A stretch of DNA of 9,716 nt. It comes from Kingella oralis. Lineage in GTDB: Bacteria > Pseudomonadota > Gammaproteobacteria > Burkholderiales > Neisseriaceae. The stretch covers positions 1 to 9,716 of the forward strand of contig CAJPSG010000016.1 of NCBI GenBank assembly GCA_905373195.1, given 5' to 3'. Numbering within the stretch: position 1 is the first letter of the stretch; every line of letters begins with the position of its first letter. The notes below the pieces were generated by a model. It worked only from the letters and a program-made list of their open reading frames with translations. It was not told where the DNA came from and searched no databases. The position numbers were made by a program, and so were the translations under genes. Positions 1-5,073 of this stretch are shown here, piece by piece.

Positions 1-57
1 AGGCAGCCTGAAAACCCATCAACCACTTCACAACCATTCAGGCATTTCAGGCTGCCT
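1..57. repeat. DUS pair spanning the truA stop
   Basis: Exact AGGCAGCCTGAA at 1-12 (plus) and its reverse complement at 46-57 form an inverted pair around the truA stop codon, with a loop of about 30 nt. The copy at 46-57 lies inside the truA coding sequence. In minus-strand RNA the pair could form a terminator-like stem, but the loop is long and the sequence beyond base 1 is not visible, so termination here is uncertain. Both copies keep the extra A after the 12-mer (GAAA). Confidence 0.6.
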
Positions 58-810
58 AATCCCCCATTTTTCAGGATAGTCCACGCCCGTGAAATACAAG
101 CCATCCGCCATAAACGTGGGCGGCGCGGTTAAGCGGCTTTGCGCGGCAAACATTTCGGCAAACGCGTTCAACGTTAACCGCCCGCAGCCCACATACACCA
201 ACGCGCCCACAATATTGCGCACCATGTGATGCAAAAACGCATTGGCGTGAAAATCTATTTTGATGAGGCTGGGGCAGCCTGAAAACGCAATCGCATACAC
301 CGTTTTCACGGGCGATTTGGCTTGGCATTCGGCGGCGCGGAAGCTGGAAAAATCGTGTTCGCCCAGCAGCAAAGCCGCCGCTTGGCGCATGGCGGCTACA
401 TCCAGCGGATAGTGCGTCCAGCCCGCCCGCCCCACCAGCAACGGCGAGCGCACGGGCGCCGATTGCAGTAAATAGCGATAACGCCGCCCGCAGGCATCAA
501 AGCGCGCGTGAAAATCGGGCGCAACCGCTTGGGCGTGCAGCACCGCGATGCCCTCGGGCAAATGCGCGTTCACGCCGCGCACCCAAGCCGTGAGGGGGCG
601 CGTGGCGTGGCTGTCAAAATGGACAACTTGCGCCGTGGCGTGCACGCCTGTGTCGGTGCGCCCAGCGGCGGTGATGGCAATGGGTTCGCCCGCAATTTGC
701 GCGAGCGCGTGTTCCAGCGCGGTTTGAATGGTGGGGATGCCAGCGGCTTGCTTTTGGAAGCCGAAAAAAGCGCTGCCGTTGTAGGATAGGGTGAGGGCGT
801 AGCGGGTCAT
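28..810 (-). CDS. truA: tRNA pseudouridine(38-40) synthase TruA
   Basis: This 260-aa cytoplasmic enzyme converts uridines 38, 39 and 40 in the anticodon arm of tRNAs to pseudouridine. The N-terminal [12 protein letters not shown] stretch (about residues 10-21) and the [10 protein letters not shown] motif (49-58), with catalytic Asp53, are the TruA signature. RYRYLL and the HHMVRN-type motif further on also fit. Length is close to the usual 260-270 aa. The start at 810 is the only reasonable one, but no Shine-Dalgarno sequence is visible before it (the upstream bases are C-rich). This is unlike most neighbours and suggests leaderless-like or coupled initiation. The gene lies downstream of dapD on the same strand, with a DUS hairpin between. 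Its 3' end contains an exact DUS at 46-57, read as Arg-Gln-Pro-Glu near the C-terminus. A second DUS at 1-12, beyond the stop, can pair with it. Confidence 0.97.
   Translation of the reverse strand: MTRYALTLSYNGSAFFGFQKQAAGIPTIQTALEHALAQIAGEPIAITAAGRTDTGVHATAQVVHFDSHATRPLTAWVRGVNAHLPEGIAVLHAQAVAPDFHARFDACGRRYRYLLQSAPVRSPLLVGRAGWTHYPLDVAAMRQAAALLLGEHDFSSFRAAECQAKSPVKTVYAIAFSGCPSLIKIDFHANAFLHHMVRNIVGALVYVGCGRLTLNAFAEMFAAQSRLTAPPTFMADGLYFTGVDYPEKWGIRQPEMPEWL
272..283 (+). repeat. DUS variant inside truA
   Basis: GGGCAGCCTGAA differs from the window's DUS only in its first base (11/12) and is followed by AA, as most full copies are. It is inside truA coding sequence. The same first-base variant recurs at 6325-6336 and 7402-7413 (both minus strand), so the first position seems to be the least constrained. 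Confidence 0.5.
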
Positions 811-834
811 GGTGGGGATTGGGGGTAAAAATGA

Positions 835-872
835 TTTTCAGGCTGCCTCAACGCGGTAAGGCAGCCTGAAAA
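835..872 (-). terminator. DUS inverted-repeat terminator after dapD
   Basis: A perfect 14-bp inverted repeat (835-848 with 859-872) is built from two DUS copies in opposite orientation, with a 10-nt loop. In RNA of either strand the 3' arm ends in UUUU, the usual form of an intrinsic terminator. It starts 25 bp beyond the dapD stop and lies 24 bp before the truA start. It therefore probably ends dapD transcription, and truA needs read-through or a promoter inside dapD. Confidence 0.7.
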
Positions 873-897
873 CAATCAAACAGCAAAGCGCAAAAGA

Positions 898-1719
898 TTA
901 AACCCCGCGCAACAATTCATTCACGCTGGTTTTCGCCCGTGTTTTCGCGTCCACTTTTTTCACAATCACCGCGCAATACAAGCTGTGCGAGCCATCTTTG
1001 CTCGGCAGGCTGCCTGAAACGACTACTGAGCCAGCAGGCACGCGCCCGTAGTGGATTTCGCCTGTTTCGCGGTCATAAATTTTGGTGGACTGCCCGATAA
1101 ACACGCCCATAGAAATCACGCTGCCTTCTTCCACAATCACGCCTTCCACAATCTCGCTGCGCGCGCCGATAAAGCAGTTGTCTTCAATAATCGTCGGCGC
1201 AGCTTGCAACGGCTCCAACACGCCGCCAATGCCCACGCCGCCGCTCAAATGCACGTTTTTGCCGATTTGCGCGCACGAGCCCACGGTAACCCAAGTGTCC
1301 ACCATCGTGCCTTCGTCCACATACGCGCCAATGTTCACATAAGACGGCATCAGCACCGCATTTTTCGCCACAAAGCTGCCGCGACGCGCAATCGCCCCAG
1401 GCACGGCGCGGAATCCCGCAGCCTGAAAATCTGCTTGCGACCAGTTGGCAAACTTAGTCGGCACTTTGTCAAAATAACGATTCACGCCGTCATCCGCCAA
1501 TTCGTTGTCTTGAATGCGAAACGACAGCAACACCGCCTTTTTCGCCCATTCGTTCACCAGCCAATCGCCCACGCCGCGGCGTTCCGCCACGCGCAACGAG
1601 CCGTTGTCCAGCTGGCGCATGGTTTCCAACACCGCTTCTTTCACTTCGGGCGACACGTTGGCAGGCGTAATCTCTGCGCGGTTTTCAAAAGCGGTTTCAA
1701 TAATTTGTTGCAAAGACAT
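898..1719 (-). CDS. dapD: Tetrahydrodipicolinate N-succinyltransferase DapD
   Basis: This enzyme transfers a succinyl group from succinyl-CoA to 2,3,4,5-tetrahydrodipicolinate in the succinylase branch of lysine and meso-diaminopimelate synthesis, which feeds protein and peptidoglycan. I place the start at 1719 ([11 protein letters not shown]...), giving 273 aa. It has AAGGA about 7 nt upstream and aligns with the E. coli start. A possible 16-codon extension to 1767 has no such support. Residues 1-100 form the N-terminal domain. From about 105 to 250 there are hexapeptide repeats of a left-handed beta-helix ([23 protein letters not shown], split over 132-153). Asp141 and Glu189 sit where I recall the catalytic pair of the mycobacterial enzyme. 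The end (VKKVDAKTR...NELLRGV) closely follows the E. coli protein. The gene is divergent from the phosphatase gene at 1839. Confidence 0.97.
   Translation of the reverse strand: MSLQQIIETAFENRAEITPANVSPEVKEAVLETMRQLDNGSLRVAERRGVGDWLVNEWAKKAVLLSFRIQDNELADDGVNRYFDKVPTKFANWSQADFQAAGFRAVPGAIARRGSFVAKNAVLMPSYVNIGAYVDEGTMVDTWVTVGSCAQIGKNVHLSGGVGIGGVLEPLQAAPTIIEDNCFIGARSEIVEGVIVEEGSVISMGVFIGQSTKIYDRETGEIHYGRVPAGSVVVSGSLPSKDGSHSLYCAVIVKKVDAKTRAKTSVNELLRGV
1007..1018 (+). repeat. AG-simDUS-like 12-mer in dapD
   Basis: AGGCTGCCTGAA is the sister dialect recalled as AG-simDUS (Simonsiella); it differs from the window's main DUS only at the fifth base. On the coding strand it spans the conserved SG-x-LPSKDG segment of DapD, so protein constraint may explain it as well as uptake does. 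Confidence 0.4.
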
Positions 1720-1838
1720 GGCTTTATCCTTATGAAGTTGAGCAAGAAAGCCACGATTGTAGCGCAAAAAGGTTTTTCAGGATGCCTTAAATACATTTAC
1801 AATCCGCCGCCAACCATTTGATTATAGGAATCCACCGC
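1720..1838. promoter_or_regulatory. Divergent dapD / phosphatase promoter region
   Basis: This 119-bp gap must hold the start signals of two divergent genes. TACAAT, a 5/6 match to the -10 consensus, is present at 1798-1803 on plus (for the phosphatase gene) and at 1756-1761 on minus (for dapD). Neither has a convincing -35 at 16-18 bp. A one-mismatch DUS (TTCAGGATGCCT, 1776-1787, minus orientation) sits between the boxes. Shine-Dalgarno sequences are clear: AGGAA at 1826-1830 (plus), and AAGGA about 7 nt before the dapD start (minus). Confidence 0.35.
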
Positions 1839-2300
1839 ATGAAAAAAATCCTCTTTATCTGTTTGGGCAACATCTGCCGCTCGCCGATGGCAGAATATAT
1901 TTTTCGCGATATGGCGGCTAAACGCGGCATCTCCGTGCAAACCGCCAGCGCAGGCACATCAGGCTGGCACGATGGCGAAGGGATGCACTGCGGCACCGCC
2001 GACGTGTTGGACGGACTGGGCATCGCCTCGCAAGATTTTGTCAGCCGCAAAATCAAAAAAAGCGATTTGAACGACTACGATTACTTAATCGTGATGGACG
2101 ACAGCAATTTGCGCGATGTAGAAAAATTTTTCGGCAGGCAGCCTGAAAAAATCTTCAAAATCACCGACCTGTTGCCCCAAGGCAGCGGCTACGACCATGT
2201 GCCCGACCCGTGGTACACAGGCAATTTCAACGAAACGCGCGATATTCTTACCGCCTGCTGCGATGTGTTGCTTACGCGGCTGCAAAACGGCGCAATGTAG
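1839..2300 (+). CDS. Low-molecular-weight protein tyrosine phosphatase
   Basis: A 153-aa cytoplasmic phosphatase of the LMW-PTP family, which removes phosphate from phosphotyrosine proteins. In bacteria these often act on tyrosine autokinases of capsule or exopolysaccharide export. The P-loop C8-LGNIC-R14-S (CX5R) lies next to the N-terminus as required. Asp123 in DPWY is the expected general acid, and Cys13 is a second P-loop cysteine often seen. The start at 1839 (MKKILFICLGNICRS) has AGGAA 8 nt upstream; a 7-codon extension to 1818 is not supported. No kinase or capsule gene is adjacent, so the substrate is unknown and I give no symbol. An exact DUS at 2136-2147 lies in frame and encodes Arg100-Gln-Pro-Glu103 in a probably exposed segment. 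Confidence 0.94.
   Translation: MKKILFICLGNICRSPMAEYIFRDMAAKRGISVQTASAGTSGWHDGEGMHCGTADVLDGLGIASQDFVSRKIKKSDLNDYDYLIVMDDSNLRDVEKFFGRQPEKIFKITDLLPQGSGYDHVPDPWYTGNFNETRDILTACCDVLLTRLQNGAM
2136..2147 (+). repeat. Coding DUS in the phosphatase gene
   Basis: Exact AGGCAGCCTGAA, followed by AAA, read in frame as Arg-Gln-Pro-Glu. The same tetrapeptide in the same frame is encoded by the DUS in truA (46-57). Confidence 0.85.
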
Positions 2301-2348
2301 CGACGAATGGGCGTAAGGCTGAACGTTATCCCGCGTAATGAAATGTAA

Positions 2349-2367
2349 TTTTCAGGCAGCCTGAAAA
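2349..2367 (+). repeat. Self-palindromic DUS
   Basis: TTTTCAGGCAGCCTGAAAA reads as the main DUS on plus (2354-2365) and as AGGCTGCCTGAA, the sister dialect, on minus (2351-2362). It is a near-palindrome of two 8-base arms around CAG. Confidence 0.8.
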
Positions 2368-2395
2368 CGGCTTGCGCTAAAATGAAGCCGCTTTT
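2364..2395 (+). terminator. Terminator of the phosphatase gene
   Basis: CGGCTT (2368-2373) pairs with AAGCCG (2385-2390) across an 11-nt loop. AAAA precedes the stem and CTTTT follows it. The position, about 65 bp beyond the phosphatase stop, fits an intrinsic terminator that shares its upstream A tract with the DUS. Confidence 0.55.
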
Positions 2396-2435
2396 GGATA
2401 ACTTTGGCGGGCGTTGTTTGCCCCCTTTTGCTGTT

Positions 2436-2480
2436 AAAACCTGCGTTTACAAGCACACGATGATTGCAAACGCAGGTTTT
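2436..2480. terminator. Perfect 13-bp stem-loop, bidirectional terminator-like
   Basis: AAAACCTGCGTTT (2436-2448) is exactly complementary to AAACGCAGGTTTT (2468-2480), with a 19-nt loop. The A tract and T tract at the stem base give a terminator form in both directions. It is not DUS-derived. It could be a second terminator for the phosphatase gene or a leader structure of the next gene. Confidence 0.6.
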
Positions 2481-2554
2481 GCGATAAAGACGCAGTTCGC
2501 CGCAATACCCGCCGTGGTTATTCAAAGCACCCCATTTTTCCGAGAGGACGCACG

Positions 2555-2980
2555 ATGAAAAAAATCCTATTCGCCTTGCTACTGGGCACGCTTGCCACCG
2601 CCGCCAGCGCGGAAAACTTGAATTATTTTCGCGAAGAAGACCCAAGAATTGAACTTGACCGCGGCAGAATAGACATTGACCGCAGCGACCGCGCCTACGA
2701 ACGGCGCGATAGATACGACGATAACTATCGCTATGACCGCCGTTACGACCGCTACGATGACTACGACCGCCATTACCGCGATGATGATTACCGCCGCGAC
2801 CGCCGCCGCTACCGAGATTACGGCTACACCTTCGATTCCAACAACGGTTTCAATATCCGCTATGGCTGGGGCAACGACCGCACCCGTATTGATATGCGCT
2901 ATGGCAATGATGCCCGCCGTTATCGCGATTATGATGACGGCTATCGCCGCCGCTATCGGCGTTATCGCGGCGGGTGGTGA
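2555..2980 (+). CDS. Exported Arg/Asp/Tyr-rich low-complexity protein, function unknown
   Basis: 141 aa. Residues 1-19 form a classical Sec signal peptide (MKK, a hydrophobic core, then ASA before Glu20), so the mature 122-aa protein should be periplasmic or secreted. By my count the mature part has 34 Arg, 25 Asp and 20 Tyr (about 65% of residues), 5 Glu, no Lys and no Cys. Residues 45-89 are an almost pure D/R/Y tract with YDR/RYD units. Residues 90-119 (GYTFDSN...RYGWGN...RIDMRYG) are more ordinary and could fold as beta-strands. The tail 120-138 is again R/Y-rich. AGAGGA 6 nt before the ATG, the signal peptide and a downstream hairpin support a real gene. I do not recognise the family. 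RcnB-like periplasmic proteins can be similarly R/D-rich, but I see no clear RcnB motif. Confidence 0.82.
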   Translation: MKKILFALLLGTLATAASAENLNYFREEDPRIELDRGRIDIDRSDRAYERRDRYDDNYRYDRRYDRYDDYDRHYRDDDYRRDRRRYRDYGYTFDSNNGFNIRYGWGNDRTRIDMRYGNDARRYRDYDDGYRRRYRRYRGGW

Positions 2981-3010
2981 AACACGCGGGGATTAGCAGC
3001 CTGAAAACAA

Positions 3011-3049
3011 AAACACGGCTCATCAGATGATTGCCGTGTTTATGGTTTT
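3011..3049 (+). terminator. Terminator of the Arg/Asp/Tyr-rich protein gene
   Basis: AAACACGGC (3011-3019) pairs with GCCGTGTTT (3033-3041), a 9-bp stem. An inner CATC/GATG complement narrows the loop. A T-rich tract (TTTATGGTTTTC) follows. It lies 31 bp beyond the stop, and a degenerate DUS (TAGCAGCCTGAA, 2994-3005) comes just before it. Confidence 0.75.
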
Positions 3050-3065
3050 CGCTTTGCCAGATTGG

Positions 3066-3105
3066 TTTTCAGGCTGCCTATTCGCCCCCATAGGCAGCCT
3101 GAAAA
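3066..3105 (-). terminator. DUS inverted-repeat terminator between convergent genes
   Basis: Two exact DUS (3068-3079 minus, 3092-3103 plus) form a perfect 15-bp stem (3066-3080 with 3091-3105) around the 10-nt loop TTCGCCCCCA. The arm ends in UUUU in either direction. It begins 5 bp beyond the kdsD stop, so it most likely ends kdsD transcription, and it can also back up the plus-strand terminator at 3011. Confidence 0.8.
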
Positions 3106-3109
3106 CCCC

Positions 3110-4078
3110 TCAAACCACCCTCGCCCGCAACAAATCGTGCATATTCAGCGCGCCCACCAAATGCATCCCGTCATCGCACACCAACAGCCCGCCAATCCGC
3201 TTCTCTTGCATCATGCGCAAAGCTTCGCTTGCCAGCTTATCAGGCGCGATAAATTTCGGCTCGCGCTTCATCACATCGTCCACCGTTAGCCCCGCAAACG
3301 AATCGCGCTGTTCAAACAAGCGGCGCAAATCCCCATCCGTCAACACGCCTTTCAGGCAGCCTGAAACATCCACCACCGCCAGCATCCCCAAGCCCTTCTC
3401 GCTCATGGTAACAATCGCCGATTTCAGCAACGTTTGCTCCGCCACAGCAGGCAACTCCGCCCCCGCGTGCATCAAATCGCCCACCGTCAGCAGCAACCGC
3501 CGCCCCAAGCTCCCCGCAGGGTGGCTCAACGCAAAATCCTCCGAAGTAAACCGCCGCGCTTTAAGCAACACAATCGCCAGCGCATCGCCCAGAGCCAGCA
3601 CCGCCGTGGTGCTGGATGTGGGCGCAAGATTAAGCGGACAAGCCTCGTGCGACACCGCCGCCCGAATATGAATGTCCGCAAACCGCGCCAAACTGGATTG
3701 CGCGTTCGATGACACCCCAATCAACACCGTATCCTTGCGCTTTAACGCAGGCAAAATCGCCAAAATCTCATCGCTTTCGCCCGAATTAGACAACGCCACC
3801 ACCACATCCCCATCCACAATCATCCCCAAATCGCCATGCGCCGCCTCCGCAGGATGCACGAAAAACGCAGGCGTGCCCGTGGAAGCCAGCGTTGCCGCCA
3901 TCTTGCGCCCAATATGCCCCGATTTGCCCATGCCTGTAACAATTACCCGCCCGCGGCAAGCCAAAATCGCTTCCGCCGCCCGCACAAAATCCGCCCCCAA
4001 ATCCGCCGCCACTTCCCCAATCGCCGCCGCCTCGCTTGCCAACGCCTCGCGCGCCCATAAAAGATACTGATGAACCAT
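3110..4078 (-). CDS. kdsD: D-arabinose 5-phosphate isomerase KdsD (SIS + 2 CBS)
   Basis: This enzyme interconverts ribulose 5-phosphate and arabinose 5-phosphate, the first committed step toward Kdo for lipopolysaccharide. The 322-aa protein has an N-terminal SIS domain (about 40-170) with GMGKSGHIGRKMAATLASTG and SNSGESDE, followed by two CBS repeats (about 200-322). Lys52, Glu104, Glu145 and His186 correspond, with a constant offset of 7, to the residues I recall as catalytically important in E. coli KdsD (59, 111, 152, 193). The start at 4078 has AAGGA just upstream. A longer frame from GTG at 4141 adds 21 residues the family lacks. A DUS palindrome at 3351-3365 encodes Ser-Gly-Cys-Leu-Lys in a turn of the first CBS repeat. 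kdsC is not next to it here. KpsF or GutQ paralogues are the alternative names. Confidence 0.96.
   Translation of the reverse strand: MVHQYLLWAREALASEAAAIGEVAADLGADFVRAAEAILACRGRVIVTGMGKSGHIGRKMAATLASTGTPAFFVHPAEAAHGDLGMIVDGDVVVALSNSGESDEILAILPALKRKDTVLIGVSSNAQSSLARFADIHIRAAVSHEACPLNLAPTSSTTAVLALGDALAIVLLKARRFTSEDFALSHPAGSLGRRLLLTVGDLMHAGAELPAVAEQTLLKSAIVTMSEKGLGMLAVVDVSGCLKGVLTDGDLRRLFEQRDSFAGLTVDDVMKREPKFIAPDKLASEALRMMQEKRIGGLLVCDDGMHLVGALNMHDLLRARVV
3351..3365 (+). repeat. Two-dialect DUS palindrome inside kdsD
   Basis: TTCAGGCAGCCTGAA holds the main DUS on plus (3354-3365) and the sister dialect AGGCTGCCTGAA on minus (3351-3362). It is coding in kdsD and falls where the CBS repeat is expected to have a variable turn. 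The same 15-mer occurs at 2351-2365. Confidence 0.8.
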
Positions 4079-4280
4079 TGCAATCCTTTTTAATGCCGAA
4101 TCATCAAAAACGGTAGTGCAACTTAATACCATTTGCAACACGCCGCCTTGCCATTCTGAATGAGAATTATTTGACTAAAAACAAGATTTTATCACAACAG
4201 CCGCGCAAAATTGCCGCCACAAAAACAAAATACAAAACAAGCAGATAGCGCAGATTAGAGCCCATGCCTAAAAAATAATA

Positions 4281-4294
4281 TTGTATGAATACAA
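4281..4294. promoter_or_regulatory. Perfect dyad, possible operator
   Basis: TTGTAT and ATACAA are exact reverse complements separated by GA, 103 bp before the hemerythrin start. The size and symmetry suit a dimeric repressor site. I cannot name the regulator. Confidence 0.35.
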
Positions 4295-4313
4295 CGGCTG
4301 GATGATAATAACG

Positions 4314-4345
4314 AAATCACCACAAAACAGTGATTTTCCTATAAT
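4314..4345 (+). promoter_or_regulatory. Hemerythrin promoter with overlapping dyad
   Basis: TATAAT at 4340-4345 is a perfect -10 box; the 17-bp-spaced -35 position (TCACCA, 4317-4322) matches only 3/6. AAATCAC (4314-4320) and GTGATTT (4330-4336) form a 7-bp inverted repeat with a 9-nt spacer. It covers the -35 and spacer, the place where a repressor or class II activator would act. Transcription would start near 4352, leaving a leader of about 46 nt. Confidence 0.5.
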
Positions 4346-4397
4346 TTTGGAGATAGGAAACCGTTTAACTCACCATGCAATATTAAAGGACAAAATC

Positions 4398-4802
4398 ATG
4401 GCACTGGTATATTGGACGCAAGACTTAAACACAGGCTTTGCCGATGTGGACGAACAACATCAAATCCTCGTTGACCACTTCAACAAGCTAGACGATGCCT
4501 TCAAATCTGCCGACTACGAAGCCACCAAAAAAGAGCTGCAAGATTTGATTGACTACACCATTTTCCACTTTGGCGAAGAAGAAAAAATGCTGGAAGCAGC
4601 GCATTACCGCATGACCGAGCCGCACAAAAAAGTACACGCCAACTTCGTTAAAAAAATGGGCGAATTGCAAGGACGCTTTGAAAACGGCGACATCACCGCC
4701 TTGCAAGAAGTGTTGGATATGTGCGATGGCTGGCTGTTCCGCCATATTCGCCTCAACGACCACGGCTACATTGCCGATGTGAAAGCCGCAGGCGTTCGTT
4801 AA
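4398..4802 (+). CDS. Bacteriohemerythrin (single-domain hemerythrin)
   Basis: A 134-aa soluble non-heme diiron protein of the hemerythrin family, which binds O2 reversibly and may carry, sense or store oxygen, iron or NO. The seven metal ligands are all present: His21, His57, Glu61 (HFGEE), His76 and His80 (HKKVH), His116 and Asp121 (HIRLND). They are offset by one from those I recall for the Methylococcus bacteriohemerythrin (22, 58, 62, 77, 81, 117, 122). The N-terminal VYW..DLNTG....DEQH is typical, and the length is that of the stand-alone domain. The start at 4398 has AAAGGA 7 nt upstream; the 39 extra codons to 4281 are non-coding leader. There is no signal peptide, so it is cytoplasmic. 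It has its own promoter-like box and terminator, so it is probably monocistronic, and its neighbours give no functional hint. Confidence 0.95.
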   Translation: MALVYWTQDLNTGFADVDEQHQILVDHFNKLDDAFKSADYEATKKELQDLIDYTIFHFGEEEKMLEAAHYRMTEPHKKVHANFVKKMGELQGRFENGDITALQEVLDMCDGWLFRHIRLNDHGYIADVKAAGVR

Positions 4803-4814
4803 ACCTTACAGCAT

Positions 4815-4850
4815 AAAAGCGTTTTGCCATGATGGTGAAACGCTTTTTTT
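4815..4850 (+). terminator. Terminator of the hemerythrin gene
   Basis: AAAGCGTTT (4816-4824) pairs with AAACGCTTT (4838-4846) over a 13-nt loop and is followed by an unbroken run of T to 4850. It lies 13 bp beyond the stop codon and is a strong intrinsic terminator. Confidence 0.9.
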
Positions 4851-4865
4851 GTTTGCGCTTTACCG

Positions 4866-4907
4866 TTTTCAGGCTGCCTATTGCGCCCGCTCTGAGGCAG
4901 CCTGAAA
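4866..4907. repeat. DUS hairpin, copy 1 of a related pair
   Basis: DUS at 4868-4879 (minus) and 4895-4906 (plus) form a 13-bp stem around the 15-nt loop ATTGCGCCCGCTCTG. The loop matches that of 5032-5073 at 12 of 15 positions. It may act as a secondary terminator for the hemerythrin transcript. Confidence 0.75.
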
Positions 4908-5031
4908 TCTAAAATGGAGCGGCGACGGCTCGTTGCCAAATGGCGTATTCAATGGGTTTGATGAGTGGATAACGTTGGCGAGCCTTTGATGCTTCATCGG
5001 TTGCGGATTGCGCAAAGATTTGGGTTTCCCA

Positions 5032-5073
5032 TTTTCAGGCTGCCTATTACGCCCGCTATAAGGCAGCCTGAAA
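5032..5073. repeat. DUS hairpin, copy 2 of a related pair
   Basis: DUS at 5034-5045 (minus) and 5061-5072 (plus) form a 13-bp stem around the loop ATTACGCCCGCTATA. The outer flanks are not similar to those of copy 1, so the repeat unit is the hairpin itself. Confidence 0.75.

Larger units (their letters stand above)
2301..2554. other. Intergenic region with tandem hairpins
   Basis: About 250 bp between the phosphatase and the Arg/Asp/Tyr-rich protein gene. In order it holds a self-palindromic DUS (2349-2367), a terminator-like hairpin (2364-2395) and a perfect 13-bp stem-loop (2436-2480). I find no protein-coding gene. The stretch 2481-2542 before the next Shine-Dalgarno should contain or follow a promoter, but I see no convincing -35/-10 pair. 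Confidence 0.6.
4079..4397. promoter_or_regulatory. AT-rich divergent regulatory region, kdsD / hemerythrin
   Basis: A 319-bp non-coding region and the most AT-rich part of the window; it has no DUS. Toward kdsD there is an extended -10 candidate on minus (TGA before TAAAAT; the hexamer occupies 4186-4191). A Fur-box-like 13-mer (AATGAGAATTATT, 4159-4171) lies just downstream of it. In the middle is the dyad TTGTAT-GA-ATACAA (4281-4294). Toward the hemerythrin there is a dyad (4314-4336) followed by TATAAT (4340-4345). None of these sites has been tested; assignments are by sequence only. Confidence 0.5.

Noticed and set aside
1007..1018. Foreign-dialect DUS in dapD as a sign of transfer from another genus
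   Set aside because: It falls on the conserved SG-x-LPSKDG coding segment, so codon choice explains the match; a single site is no evidence of transfer.
1720..1767. 16-residue N-terminal extension of DapD
   Set aside because: The E. coli protein aligns from the ATG at 1719, which has AAGGA; the extension overlaps the likely promoter.
1051..1821. 256-codon plus-strand frame across dapD
   Set aside because: It is His/Arg-rich antisense of dapD, typical of shadow frames in codon-biased DNA.
2352..2645. 97-codon minus-strand frame upstream of and overlapping the Arg/Asp/Tyr-rich gene
   Set aside because: It is antisense to the signal peptide, runs through two hairpins and ends in a DUS translation (FQAA).
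2676..2996. Thr/Ala-rich open frame overlapping the Arg/Asp/Tyr-rich gene
   Set aside because: It is the shifted reading of Asp/Arg/Tyr codons; it has no Shine-Dalgarno, while the other frame has one plus a signal peptide.
3027..4070. Long plus-strand frames across kdsD
   Set aside because: They are antisense shadows of a clear kdsD; composition (Ser/Thr/Pro/Asn-rich) and lack of Shine-Dalgarno do not support genes.
4079..4141. GTG start adding 21 residues to KdsD
   Set aside because: The ATG at 4078 has AAGGA and gives the normal N-terminus and the constant offset of 7 to the E. coli catalytic residues.
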